Below are positions 16,919 through 25,624 of a stretch of 64,000 nucleotides of DNA, in pieces (the first letter of the stretch is position 1; each line of letters begins with the position of its first letter). The DNA is from Mesorhizobium sp. B2-1-1 (GTDB taxonomy: Bacteria > Pseudomonadota > Alphaproteobacteria > Rhizobiales > Rhizobiaceae). The notes beneath the pieces are model-generated. The model ran no database searches. It was not told the origin of the DNA and worked only from the letters and a program-made list of their open reading frames with translations. A program made the translations under genes and the position numbers. The stretch covers positions 4,781,501 through 4,845,500 of the forward strand of contig NZ_CP083954.1 in the NCBI RefSeq assembly GCF_006442975.2. The letters are read 5' to 3'.

Positions 16919-18361
16919 ATGGATCCCGAAAACTCACAAGCCATTTTTACCAGGGACAGCGCGGCCGATCAGGGCTCGGGCACCTTCGAAACCAGAGGTT
17001 GGAAATTGGGCGATGCAATTGCGGACGTTCTGAGCTGGCTTGAGAGCCGAAACGACATCCAGAGCCTGAGGGCCGCGGTGTGCGACCTCAACGGCATCAT
17101 GCGGGGAAAGCGCATCCCCGTCGAGCAGGCGCGCAAGGCACTGGAGGGCAAGCTGCGCATGCCCTATTCGCTGATCGGGCTGGACATCTGGGGCGAGGAT
17201 ATCGAAGGCAACGCGCTGGTGTTCTCGACCGGCGACGCAGACGGATTGTGCCAATGGACCGGCCGCGGCATCCTTCCGGTGAACTGGACGGCGCATCCGA
17301 CCGCCCTCATCCCGCTCTGGCTCGCCGACGAAGGCGGCGCACCGTATCTCGGGGATCCCCGGCGGGCACTGGCCCGTATCCTCGACCGCTACAAGGCTTT
17401 GGGCCTGACGCCTGTGGCCGCCACCGAGCTCGAATTCTATCTTGTCGACCCGCAATCGCAGCGACCGGTCGGGCCTGTCTCGCCGGTCACCGGGCGGCGT
17501 CTGGATTCCGACGCGGCACTGTCAATCGACGAGATCGACGACTTCGAGGCCTTCATCCACGACATCTACGAAGCCTGCCGAGCACAAGGCATTCCCGTCG
17601 ATACCGCCATTGCCGAGAACGGCGTCGGCCAGTTCGAGATCAATTTGAACCATGTCGCGGACGCGCTGCGGGCGGCCGACGACGCCGTCCTGTTCAAGCG
17701 CACGGTGAAGGGCATTGCCCGCAAGCACGGCTTTGCCGCCTGCTTCATGGCCAAGCCTTATGGCGACCGAGCCGGCAACGGCTTCCACGTCCATTTCAGC
17801 CTTGTCGACGCCAACGGGCGCAACGTCTTCGACGACGGCACCGACCAGGGCTCCGGCATTATGCGCCACGCTGTCGGCGGACTGCTGGCGGCGATGGCCG
17901 AGAGCACGCTGGTGTTCGCGCCGCATTTCAACTCCTACCGCAGGCTCCGGCCGAGATCCTACGCGCCGACCGCCGTCGCCTGGGGTTACGAGAACCGCAT
18001 GGTCGCGATCCGCATTCCCGGCGGCCCGACTGGTGCGCGCCGGATCGAGCATCGCGTGTCGGGAGCGGACGCCAATCCCTATCTTGTGCTTGCCGCCATA
18101 CTGGGCGCGGCACTGGTCGGCATCGAAAGGCAGATGTCACCGGGCGACCCAACCGGGAACGACGGGCAAGGCCTTGCCCCGGCCAAGCTGCCGCCGGACT
18201 GGGCATCCGCGATCGCGGCCTTTGAAAGCGGGACGCATGTGGCGGAGATCTTCCCGGCGATCCTGCGCCACTCTTTCATCGCCTGCAAACGCCAGGAACT
18301 GAATACGTTCGCGCTCAACGTCAGCGACTTCGAGATCGAGACCTATCTCGAAAGCGTCTGA
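16919..18361 (+). CDS. Glutamine synthetase family protein (gamma-glutamylamide ligase, PuuA-like)
   Basis: 480 residues, the length of PuuA/GlnT-type enzymes. Metal and ATP site motifs are visible: TELEFYL (about 165), ENGVGQFEINL (about 238), GNGFHVHFSL (about 288), NSYRRLRP (about 340) and RRIEHRVSGADANPYL (about 378). These enzymes ligate ammonia or an amine to glutamate with ATP; the PuuA branch makes gamma-glutamylputrescine. No other polyamine gene is adjacent, so the amine cannot be named. It is not the main GlnA, whose signature around the NSYKRL loop and length differ. Confidence 0.8.
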   Translation: MDPENSQAIFTRDSAADQGSGTFETRGWKLGDAIADVLSWLESRNDIQSLRAAVCDLNGIMRGKRIPVEQARKALEGKLRMPYSLIGLDIWGEDIEGNALVFSTGDADGLCQWTGRGILPVNWTAHPTALIPLWLADEGGAPYLGDPRRALARILDRYKALGLTPVAATELEFYLVDPQSQRPVGPVSPVTGRRLDSDAALSIDEIDDFEAFIHDIYEACRAQGIPVDTAIAENGVGQFEINLNHVADALRAADDAVLFKRTVKGIARKHGFAACFMAKPYGDRAGNGFHVHFSLVDANGRNVFDDGTDQGSGIMRHAVGGLLAAMAESTLVFAPHFNSYRRLRPRSYAPTAVAWGYENRMVAIRIPGGPTGARRIEHRVSGADANPYLVLAAILGAALVGIERQMSPGDPTGNDGQGLAPAKLPPDWASAIAAFESGTHVAEIFPAILRHSFIACKRQELNTFALNVSDFEIETYLESV

Positions 18362-18484
18362 GGCTGCGCTGACCGACAGCAGCGGCGTCGGTTCAGCACG
18401 ACCTTCGACGCAAGGGCTTGCGGTGCTGTCGCTGACCGGGCATAACATGATAGTTTCTAAGCAGAATTGACCTTCGTCGCGCGC

Positions 18485-19351
18485 ATGGAGAGCCGGATTC
18501 AGGGATTTGCCGTAATTGGCGACCTGAAATGGCACGTCTGGGACGGCGTGGTCGCCGACCTCTGGGACGTCTCATGCGGTGACAATGCCGAGGGTTACTA
18601 CATCTCTCCCGACCCCCGGCTGTTCGTCGCTCTCGATATCGACGGCGACGGTGCCTTCGTCGTCGAAGGCGCCCAGGGCGAACCGCGCCGCCACAACCAG
18701 GCGTTTTCCGCAGCCTATATACCGGCCGGGGTGCCGATCCGCGGCCGCGTCGAGGGACTCAAACGGATCAGGCATCTCGACCTGCATTTCGACGCCGCGA
18801 CACTGACCCGCCGCTTCGGCCGCAGCCTCGATCGCGATGCCTTGCAGATCTCGCGCCTCCAGTTTCGCGATGATCGGATCGCCACGCTTGCCGGCCTTAT
18901 CGCCGCTGAATGCGGCAGCGAGTGGAACCTGCATGATCTTTATGGCGAAGGTCTGCTCAACGCCTTGTTCGCATCCCTTTTCCAGATAGACCGGCCAAGT
19001 GCCGCCAGGCGCCGGTCGCCCCTGCCCCGCCGCAAACTGCGCCTCGTCACGGATTACATCGACGCCCACTGCCTGGACAGGATCCGCCTTGCTGATCTTG
19101 CCGCGCTGACCGGCCTGTCCGAAACCGCGATGAGCCATGCCTTCAAGGCAGCAACGGGCGTGCCGCCGCATCGCTGGCAGATGCAGGCGCGGATCGACAG
19201 GGCAAAGGCGATGATGGCGCATGAGGCTGCCTCGCTTGGCGACATCGCCCAGGCCACCGGCTTCTTCGACCAGGCGCACCTCACCCGCGTGTTCAAGTCC
19301 GTGGTCGGATTGACCCCGGGTGCGTGGATGAAGAGCGCCGGCCGCCGGTGA
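18485..19351 (+). CDS. AraC-family transcriptional regulator
   Basis: 288 residues from the ATG at 18485; a TTG at 18467 would add six residues, and neither has a clear ribosome site. The C-terminal 100 residues hold the two helix-turn-helix motifs of AraC proteins (LADLAALTGLSETAMSHAFK and LGDIAQATGFFDQAHLTRVF). The N-terminal half is a ligand-sensing domain without clear homology by eye. It sits 137 bases upstream of a TonB-dependent siderophore receptor in the same direction, so it probably activates that receptor and the transport genes when the siderophore is present. Confidence 0.85.
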   Translation: MESRIQGFAVIGDLKWHVWDGVVADLWDVSCGDNAEGYYISPDPRLFVALDIDGDGAFVVEGAQGEPRRHNQAFSAAYIPAGVPIRGRVEGLKRIRHLDLHFDAATLTRRFGRSLDRDALQISRLQFRDDRIATLAGLIAAECGSEWNLHDLYGEGLLNALFASLFQIDRPSAARRRSPLPRRKLRLVTDYIDAHCLDRIRLADLAALTGLSETAMSHAFKAATGVPPHRWQMQARIDRAKAMMAHEAASLGDIAQATGFFDQAHLTRVFKSVVGLTPGAWMKSAGRR

Positions 19352-19386
19352 CATTTCCGCAACACGGCACCGCGATATCAGTGGTT

Positions 19387-19404
19387 TGGACAAGAATGGA
19401 CAAG
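19387..19404 (+). promoter_or_regulatory. Candidate AraC-type operator (direct repeat)
   Basis: TGGACAAG occurs at 19387-19394 and again at 19397-19404, a 10-bp period, meaning both copies face the same side of the helix. AraC-family activators typically bind direct half-sites with about one-turn spacing. It lies about 85 bases upstream of the receptor start. Assignment to the adjacent AraC regulator is inference. Confidence 0.4.
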
Positions 19405-19488
19405 CCGCCCAAATCAGTCCAATGACCCGTTGATAAGTTGAGGTAAACCATCAAGTATCTCAACGACGACAGGCGGGGACTTTCCTGA

Positions 19489-21678
19489 ATGAGCAGAATT
19501 TACCGGATCAAGGCGCTTCTGGCGGCTGGCGTCGCAGCTGCCGCGATGATCCCGCCAATGCCGGCGTTCGCGCAGACGGCGCAATCCAGCACCCAGCTCG
19601 AACCGGTCGTGGTCGAAGGCGAGGCCGGAGATAGCGCGACCGGGCCGGTCGACGGCGTCGTCGCCAAGACGACCAGAACGGGCTCCAAGACGGCGACCGA
19701 CATCAAGGAGGTCCCGCAATCCGTCTCGGTGGTCGGACGGCAGGAGATCGAGGATCAGGGTGCACAGAAAGCTGACGAGGCGCTGCGCTACACCGCCGGG
19801 GCCTTTGCGCAGCCTTTTGGCCCCGACAGCGACACCAACTGGATGTACATTCGTGGCTTCGATGCAACGGCCACCGGGACCTACATGGATGGCCTCCAGC
19901 TGTTCAGTTATGGTTTCGGCGGTTTCTATGTCGACAGCTTCGGCCTTGAGCGCATCGAAGTGCTGAAGGGGCCGGCCTCGGTGCTTTATGGCGGCAGCAA
20001 TCCGGGCGGCCTGGTCAACTATGTCAGCAAGCGCCCGGACTTCGAACGCACGCGCTATGTCGAAACCGGCATCAACGATGCCGGCAATGTCTATCTCGGC
20101 TTCGACATCGGCGATGTCGCCAGCAACGGCACGGTCAGCTACCGGATGACGGGCAAGGTCGCCGGCGGCGATACCTACAGCGACCTGCAGAACGGCTGGC
20201 GCGGCTTCATCTCGCCGAGCATTAGCTGGAAGCCAGACGAAGCGACCACGCTAACCATACTGGCCAATTACAGCCACATCGACGAGAACCATAATGGCGG
20301 CAGCTTCCTGCCCTACGATGGCACCGTGGTCGATCACATTGTCGGCGGCGTGAACTATGGCCGCATCGATCCCGATGCGAACTTCACGGAGCCGAGCATC
20401 GATCTCTACAAGCGCGAACAGGGCTCCCTCGGCTACGAGCTCGAGCACACGTTCGACAATGACTGGACCGTTCGCTCCAGCGCCCGTTTCACCGCCGCCG
20501 ACATCAACGAGGTCAGCGTCTATCCGAACGGCTGGTCAACGATCGGAGGGCCGACCGAGCTGGCGCGGATCAATTTCGATCATGACACCACGGCCAAGAC
20601 GTTCCTCGCCGACAACCAGATCGAAGGCAAGGTGGCGACCGGAGCGATCGAACATACGATCCTCGCTGGCGTCGATTTCAAATATTACAACATCGACCAG
20701 GTACAGTCGTCCGGCCTCTACGATCCCAATTATGACAATCCAATCGACGCTTTCGATCCGGTGTACGGTTCGCCGCTGACACCTCGCGTCAGCTATCTCA
20801 ATCAGGACCTGACGCAGAAACAGCTTGGCTTCTATGCACAGGATCAAATGCGCTTCGGCGACGGCTGGCTGGTGACGCTGAACGGCCGCTACGACCGTGG
20901 CTGGCTCGAAGCCGACAACCGCCCGACCTATTACTCGGCGGGCTCCAGCACGCAGAGCAGCACGGTTGGCGACTTCTCCGGCCGCGCCGGCCTGGCCTAT
21001 GAGTTTGCCAACGGCGTAACCCCCTATGCCAGCATCGCCACCTTCTTCAATCCGATCATCGGCACCGATGCGATGGGCAATCTGTTCAAGCCGGAAGAGG
21101 GCACGCAATACGAAGTCGGCGTGAAGTATGTGCCGACTTTTGTCGATGGCCTGTTCACCCTGTCGCTGTTCGACCTGACCCGCCAGAACGTGCCGTCGAA
21201 TGTCACTCCCTTCACCCAGATGCAGACCGGCGAGGTGCGTTCACGCGGCGTCGAACTCGAAGGCAAGGTGAACGTGACGGAGGATTTCCGGCTTACCGGT
21301 GCATTCACAGCTTACGACATCGACATCACCAGGGACGCCAACCCGGCGCTCGTCGGCAAGACGCCTTTCATCGTGCCGGAAGTGATGGCTTCCGCATCGG
21401 TCGATTACACCTTCCGTGGCGACTGGTATGACGGCATCTCGATTGGCGGCGGGTTGCGCTATATCGGCTCCTCATGGGCAGACAATGAGAATACAGCGAA
21501 GGTTCCGGCGGTGACGCTGGCCGACCTGAAGCTCGGCTACGAGAAAGAGAACTGGGGCGTCGACCTCAACATCACCAACCTTTTCGACAAGAGCTATGTG
21601 TCGAGTTGCCAGACAACGCTCACCTGCTCCTACGGCGAAGGCCGCTCCTTCAAGCTGAAGGCGCACACGAGTTGGTAG
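19489..21678 (+). CDS. TonB-dependent siderophore receptor (FhuA/FegA-like)
   Basis: 729 residues. A signal peptide ends near AFA-QT (about residue 28), a TonB-box-like EPVVVEG follows (about 39-45), then the plug domain with KEVPQSVSVVGRQEIEDQG and IEVLKGPASVLYGGSNPGG. The beta-barrel ends with the aromatic Trp typical of outer-membrane insertion. It imports ferric siderophores across the outer membrane, powered by TonB-ExbBD encoded elsewhere. The barrel carries a disulfide-like CQTTLTC near the C-terminus. FhuD and FhuB homologues directly downstream suggest a hydroxamate such as ferrichrome. Confidence 0.9.
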   Translation: MSRIYRIKALLAAGVAAAAMIPPMPAFAQTAQSSTQLEPVVVEGEAGDSATGPVDGVVAKTTRTGSKTATDIKEVPQSVSVVGRQEIEDQGAQKADEALRYTAGAFAQPFGPDSDTNWMYIRGFDATATGTYMDGLQLFSYGFGGFYVDSFGLERIEVLKGPASVLYGGSNPGGLVNYVSKRPDFERTRYVETGINDAGNVYLGFDIGDVASNGTVSYRMTGKVAGGDTYSDLQNGWRGFISPSISWKPDEATTLTILANYSHIDENHNGGSFLPYDGTVVDHIVGGVNYGRIDPDANFTEPSIDLYKREQGSLGYELEHTFDNDWTVRSSARFTAADINEVSVYPNGWSTIGGPTELARINFDHDTTAKTFLADNQIEGKVATGAIEHTILAGVDFKYYNIDQVQSSGLYDPNYDNPIDAFDPVYGSPLTPRVSYLNQDLTQKQLGFYAQDQMRFGDGWLVTLNGRYDRGWLEADNRPTYYSAGSSTQSSTVGDFSGRAGLAYEFANGVTPYASIATFFNPIIGTDAMGNLFKPEEGTQYEVGVKYVPTFVDGLFTLSLFDLTRQNVPSNVTPFTQMQTGEVRSRGVELEGKVNVTEDFRLTGAFTAYDIDITRDANPALVGKTPFIVPEVMASASVDYTFRGDWYDGISIGGGLRYIGSSWADNENTAKVPAVTLADLKLGYEKENWGVDLNITNLFDKSYVSSCQTTLTCSYGEGRSFKLKAHTSW

Positions 21679-21700
21679 TCATGGACCGAACCCACCGGCG

Positions 21701-22576
21701 ATGATCCATCCGCCCAACAGACGGCAGGTGCTTGCGCTGACGGCCGCGGCCTTGCTGCCGCCGGTTGCCGGCAGGACTGCGACGACAAATGTTGCCGCGA
21801 TCGATTGGGGCATGCTGGAAACGCTTCTGGCGCTCGGCGTCGAGCCGGTGGCGGCGACCGAACTGATCCAGTTCCGCAGGATTGCGCTCGAGCCTGCCGT
21901 TCCCCAAACCGTGACCGATCTCGGACTGCGCGGCACGCCCAACTACGAGCTGTTGCGCATCGTCGCGCCGGACCTGATCGTCATCTCCAATTTCTACGAG
22001 TACCAACGCCCGATTCTGGAACGCATAGCGCCGGTGTTCGCGCAAACCGTCTACGAGGCCGGAGTGCCGCCCTACGCACTCGCCGAGGCAGCGACGCTGG
22101 CCCTGGGCGAAAAGCTCGGACGACCGGCCGAAGCGAAGCGTTACGTCAACGAAACCGCCGACGACATAGCGCGGCGTCGCGCCGCCATGCCAACCAGGTC
22201 CGCACGGCCGGTCTTTGTCATCAGCCTCGGCGACTCCAGGCACTTCCGCGCCTTCGGCCGGGACTCCATGTTCGGTGACGTGCTCACGCGGCTCGGCCTG
22301 GTCAATGCCTGGTCCGACGAGACAAGTTACAGCGCGGCAGCACCCGTTGGCCTGGAGGCGCTGGCGCGGGTGCCCGAGGCCTCCATCCTGATCGTCTCGC
22401 CCTTGCCGGCGGATGTCGGGCGCTCGCTTCCCACCAATGCGTTGTGGAACGCGCTGCCGGCCGTGAGCAAAGGCCGCGTCGCGGTGCTCGAAGCGATCAA
22501 CCATTTCGGCTGCCTGCCGTCGGCGCGCCGCTTCGCGCGGCTGGCGACGGCGGCGCTTGCGGGTCATGCTTCGTGA
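21701..22576 (+). CDS. fhuD: Iron-siderophore binding protein, FhuD-like
   Basis: 291 residues. The N-terminus (NRRQVLALTAAALLPPVAG) looks like a Tat-type signal. The body is the class III helical-backbone binding-protein fold with DWGMLETLLALGVEPVA at the start and a FGDVLTRLGLVNAW motif in the second lobe. It accepts ferric hydroxamates in the periplasm and delivers them to FhuB. It lies 22 bases after the receptor gene and its stop overlaps the GTG start of fhuB. The specific siderophore is inferred from family only. Confidence 0.85.
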   Translation: MIHPPNRRQVLALTAAALLPPVAGRTATTNVAAIDWGMLETLLALGVEPVAATELIQFRRIALEPAVPQTVTDLGLRGTPNYELLRIVAPDLIVISNFYEYQRPILERIAPVFAQTVYEAGVPPYALAEAATLALGEKLGRPAEAKRYVNETADDIARRRAAMPTRSARPVFVISLGDSRHFRAFGRDSMFGDVLTRLGLVNAWSDETSYSAAAPVGLEALARVPEASILIVSPLPADVGRSLPTNALWNALPAVSKGRVAVLEAINHFGCLPSARRFARLATAALAGHAS

Positions 22577-24579
22577 CGGAGCGCGCTGTGGCCCGAAGCG
22601 AGATACCTCACCGCACCATCGGCGGCGCGCTGTCGCCCATTATCCTGTGGGGCCTGCTCGCGGGGCTGGCCGCACTCTTGTTCGCATGGCGCGTCGGCAT
22701 GCAGCAGCCGGCATCGGTGCCGGACGATCTCCGCCATGTCATCCTGTTCTACAGCTCGCTGCCGCGCGCCTTCGTCGCGGTGCTGGCGGGGGCCGTGCTC
22801 GGCCTGTCCGGCCTGCTGTTGCAGCATGTGCTGCGCAATCCGCTGGCGGAACCATCGACGCTCGGCATTTCGGGCGGCGCGCAACTGGCCATGACGCTCG
22901 CCTCGCTTTACGCGCCGTTGCTGATGGAGCGGTCGCAAGGGCTGGTCGCCTTTGCCGGCGGCACCGCCGCTGTGCTGCTCGTGCTCGCGTTGACCTGGCG
23001 GCGCGGGCTGGAGCCGGTGTCGGTCGTGCTCGCCGGAATGATGGTGGCGCTGACCGCGAGTTCCGTCAGCTTCGCGCTGATCCTCGCCAATGGCGACTAC
23101 CTGTTCTCGCTGTTCATCTGGGGCGGCGGGTCGCTGGTGCAGCAGGATTGGCAACCGGCTATCGCCCTGACGATCAGGCTGGCGGCCGGCGCCGCCGCGG
23201 CGCTGATGCTGCTGCGGCCGCTGACCATCCTTGGCCTCGACGACGCCTCGGCGCGCGGCCTTGGCGTTGCCCGCCACACCAGCCGCTTTCTCATCATCGC
23301 GCTTGCGGTGTGGATGGCAACGACTGTCGCGGCGCAGATCGGCGTCATTGGTTTCGTCGGCCTTGCCGCGCCGGCGCTCGCCATGCTTTCGGGCGCGCGC
23401 ACCCTGCGGCAGAAGCTGATCGCCGCGCCGCTGATCGGCGCGGTACTGCTGTGGCTGACGGACGGGCTGGTCCAGCTGGCCGCCGGCTCCGGCGGCGAGC
23501 GTATTCCGACCGGCGCGGGAACCGCGCTTCTGGGCGGCCCACTGCTGCTGTGGCTGCTGCCGCGGTTGCGCATGTTCGAATGGCCGCATCTCGGTTCCAA
23601 TGGCGTGACGCCGCGCAAGGCCCGCCGTCCGTGGCTCATCATCCTCGTCTTGCTTGCGCTCACATTTGCCGCCGCCTTGGCCCTCGTGGTCGGGCGCGGA
23701 CCGGCAGGGTGGTCGATCGCCAGCGGCGACCTGCTGGCCGATCTTGTCTCCTGGCGCGCGCCGCGTGTCGGCGTGGCCGCGGCCGCCGGCGCGATGCTCG
23801 CGGCGGCGGGCGTGGTCATCCAGCGCGTTACCGGCAACCCTCTGGCGAGCCCCGAAGTGCTTGGCGTCGGCACCGGCGCGGGCGCCGGTCTGACCGCCGT
23901 GCTGACGGTCAGCGCAACGACCGGGCTCGGCTGGCAGCTCGCCGGCTCGGCCGCGGGCTCACTGGCGGCACTGGCCGCCATGCTGGCCATCGCCGCCAAG
24001 GCAAAGTTCGGCGCCGACCGATTGCTGCTTGCCGGCATTGCCATGAGCGCACTGTGCAGCGCGCTGATCACCGCGACGATCGCGATGGGCAATACACAGT
24101 CCTATGTGCTGTTGCGCTGGCTGAGCGGTTCGACCGGCCAGGCGACCGCCCTGGACGCAGCCGTTGCACTGGCCTGCCTGTTGCCACTGACGCTGCCGCT
24201 TTTTCTTGCCGCGCGCTGGCTGGACATCCTGCCGCTCGGGGCCGACAGCGCGCGCGGACTTGGCGTGCCCGTAGCCGGCGGGCGGCTGATGCTGGTCGTC
24301 GTCAGCGCGCTCCTGACCGCGCTGGCCGCTTTGATCGTCGGCCCGTTGAGCTTCGTCGGCCTGATCGCGCCACACCTTGCCCGGCTCCTCGGCTTTTGGC
24401 GCGCACGCATTCATCTTGCCGGGGCGATGCTTCTGGGCGCCTTGCTGATGACCATATCGGACTGGCTGTCGCGCATGGCGGCCTTCCCGTACGAACTGCC
24501 TGTCGGCCTATTCGCCTCACTGCTCGGCGGGCCGTATCTCGTCTACCTGCTTGCCAAGGGCGTGCCTCGTCAGGGCTGA
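22573..24579 (+). CDS. fhuB: Fused ferric-siderophore permease, FhuB-like
   Basis: 668 residues from a GTG at 22573 that overlaps the fhuD stop (GTGA); the frame is open further upstream, but only inside fhuD. It is a tandem fusion of two FecCD-type permeases, each with about ten membrane segments. The motif RNPLAEPSTLGISGGA in half 1 corresponds to GNPLASPEVLGVGTGA in half 2, and IGVIGFVGLAAP corresponds to VGPLSFVGLIAPH. The length matches E. coli FhuB (660). No FhuC ATPase follows; the next gene is a convergent regulator 15 bases away, so the ATPase must come from elsewhere. Confidence 0.9.
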   Translation: MTERAVARSEIPHRTIGGALSPIILWGLLAGLAALLFAWRVGMQQPASVPDDLRHVILFYSSLPRAFVAVLAGAVLGLSGLLLQHVLRNPLAEPSTLGISGGAQLAMTLASLYAPLLMERSQGLVAFAGGTAAVLLVLALTWRRGLEPVSVVLAGMMVALTASSVSFALILANGDYLFSLFIWGGGSLVQQDWQPAIALTIRLAAGAAAALMLLRPLTILGLDDASARGLGVARHTSRFLIIALAVWMATTVAAQIGVIGFVGLAAPALAMLSGARTLRQKLIAAPLIGAVLLWLTDGLVQLAAGSGGERIPTGAGTALLGGPLLLWLLPRLRMFEWPHLGSNGVTPRKARRPWLIILVLLALTFAAALALVVGRGPAGWSIASGDLLADLVSWRAPRVGVAAAAGAMLAAAGVVIQRVTGNPLASPEVLGVGTGAGAGLTAVLTVSATTGLGWQLAGSAAGSLAALAAMLAIAAKAKFGADRLLLAGIAMSALCSALITATIAMGNTQSYVLLRWLSGSTGQATALDAAVALACLLPLTLPLFLAARWLDILPLGADSARGLGVPVAGGRLMLVVVSALLTALAALIVGPLSFVGLIAPHLARLLGFWRARIHLAGAMLLGALLMTISDWLSRMAAFPYELPVGLFASLLGGPYLVYLLAKGVPRQG

Positions 24580-24594
24580 CGCGGTCCGGGCATG

Positions 24595-25455
24595 TCAGGA
24601 AGACCATTCGGCCTTCAGCACCGAGACCGCCGCCTCGCTGTTGTGGACGTAGTCATTGGCGTCCGGCTGCTTCTGCACCAGGAGGATGAACAGAAGGTCG
24701 GTCAGCGTCAGCTGCGCATCGCGCGCGGTGATGGACGATGAGCGCGCACGCTCCTCGTCGGCGATGGTGTAGAGGCAGATATCGGCAACGCGGCTCAGCG
24801 GATTGTCGTGCAGGCCGGTGACCGCGATCACCATGGTGCCGCGCTTGCGGGCAAGCTCGGCGATGCGCAGAGTTTCGATGCTGGCGCCCGAATGGGAGAG
24901 CGCGAACAGCACATCGTCAGGCCCGAGCGTCGAGGCATTGGCCATCTGGATATGGCTGTCGCTGTCATGCAGCACATTGCGGCCAAGCTTCATCAGCTTG
25001 TAGGAGAAATCACGCGCCACCAGCGAGGAGGCGCCGACGCCGGCCAGATGTATGCGGCGCGCACCATCCAGCAGTTCCAGCGCCCTGGAGATGATCCGCT
25101 CGCTGTTGGCGGCGACGGTCCGCTCCATCGACAGAAGCTTGCTGCCGATCAGCTTCTTCAAGATGACCTGATAGCCGTCGCCGACCTCGATCGAACCGTG
25201 GATCATACCGGCCGGCACCTGCCATTCCCGCGCCTTGGCTTCGCTGACGGCGAGCTTGAGCTCCTGGTAGCTGGCATAGCCGAGCTTCTGGCTGAATTTG
25301 ACGACGCTCGACTGGCTGCGCCCGATCTCAGCCGCAAGAGCAGCCGTCGACAGCCGCAGCATCTCCTCGGGATTTTCGACGATGTACTGGCCGATCTCAC
25401 GATCGCCGGGCGCCATGCCGTCGAGCTTGGCATTGATCCTGTTCAGAACGGACAT
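24595..25455 (-). CDS. RpiR/MurR-family regulator with SIS domain
   Basis: 286 residues from the ATG at 25455, which has an AAGGGGA ribosome site; a longer frame upstream lacks one. The N-terminal HTH (STAALAAEIGRSQSSVVKFS, about residues 36-55) is followed by a SIS sugar-phosphate-binding domain (HLAGVGASSLVA and FALSHSGASIETL). It is divergent from a murA-like gene and next to a BadF kinase and murQ, so MurNAc 6-phosphate or a related amino-sugar phosphate is the likely effector, as in MurR. A perfect palindrome lies 39 bases upstream of its start. Confidence 0.87.
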   Translation of the reverse strand: MSVLNRINAKLDGMAPGDREIGQYIVENPEEMLRLSTAALAAEIGRSQSSVVKFSQKLGYASYQELKLAVSEAKAREWQVPAGMIHGSIEVGDGYQVILKKLIGSKLLSMERTVAANSERIISRALELLDGARRIHLAGVGASSLVARDFSYKLMKLGRNVLHDSDSHIQMANASTLGPDDVLFALSHSGASIETLRIAELARKRGTMVIAVTGLHDNPLSRVADICLYTIADEERARSSSITARDAQLTLTDLLFILLVQKQPDANDYVHNSEAAVSVLKAEWSS

Positions 25456-25493
25456 GATTCCCCTTGCGCTTTGGCGTCCAGCCGCACGGCCAA

Positions 25494-25508
25494 GGAATAA
25501 TTTATTCC
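25494..25508. promoter_or_regulatory. RpiR/MurR operator candidate 1
   Basis: GGAATAATTTATTCC is a perfect 7-1-7 palindrome between the divergent rpiR and murA2 genes. The identical 15 bases recur at 27770-27784. A TTGACA follows 8 bases downstream on the plus strand. Confidence 0.75.
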
Positions 25509-25516
25509 AATTTCGA

Positions 25517-25545
25517 TTGACAGCCAAGAACGCGGAATTAATTCT
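25517..25545 (+). promoter_or_regulatory. Promoter of the murA2-kinase genes
   Basis: TTGACA at 25517-25522 is followed after 16 bases by TAATTC at 25539-25544. It lies just downstream of the palindrome, so repressor binding would block polymerase access. The leader to the murA2 start is about 75 bases. Confidence 0.5.
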
Positions 25546-25624
25546 CAAGCGGGCCGGATTGAGCTCGGGAACAGCTTTCGAGAGCGCCGCGCCCGGACGC
25601 GGCCCGGCGCACAAGGTTTCAGCC

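Noticed and set aside
22557..24689. A 710-residue plus-strand frame almost coincident with fhuB
   Set aside because: It is fhuB in a shifted frame: very rich in Arg and Ala with no hydrophobic segments, whereas the true frame has the FecCD permease motifs.
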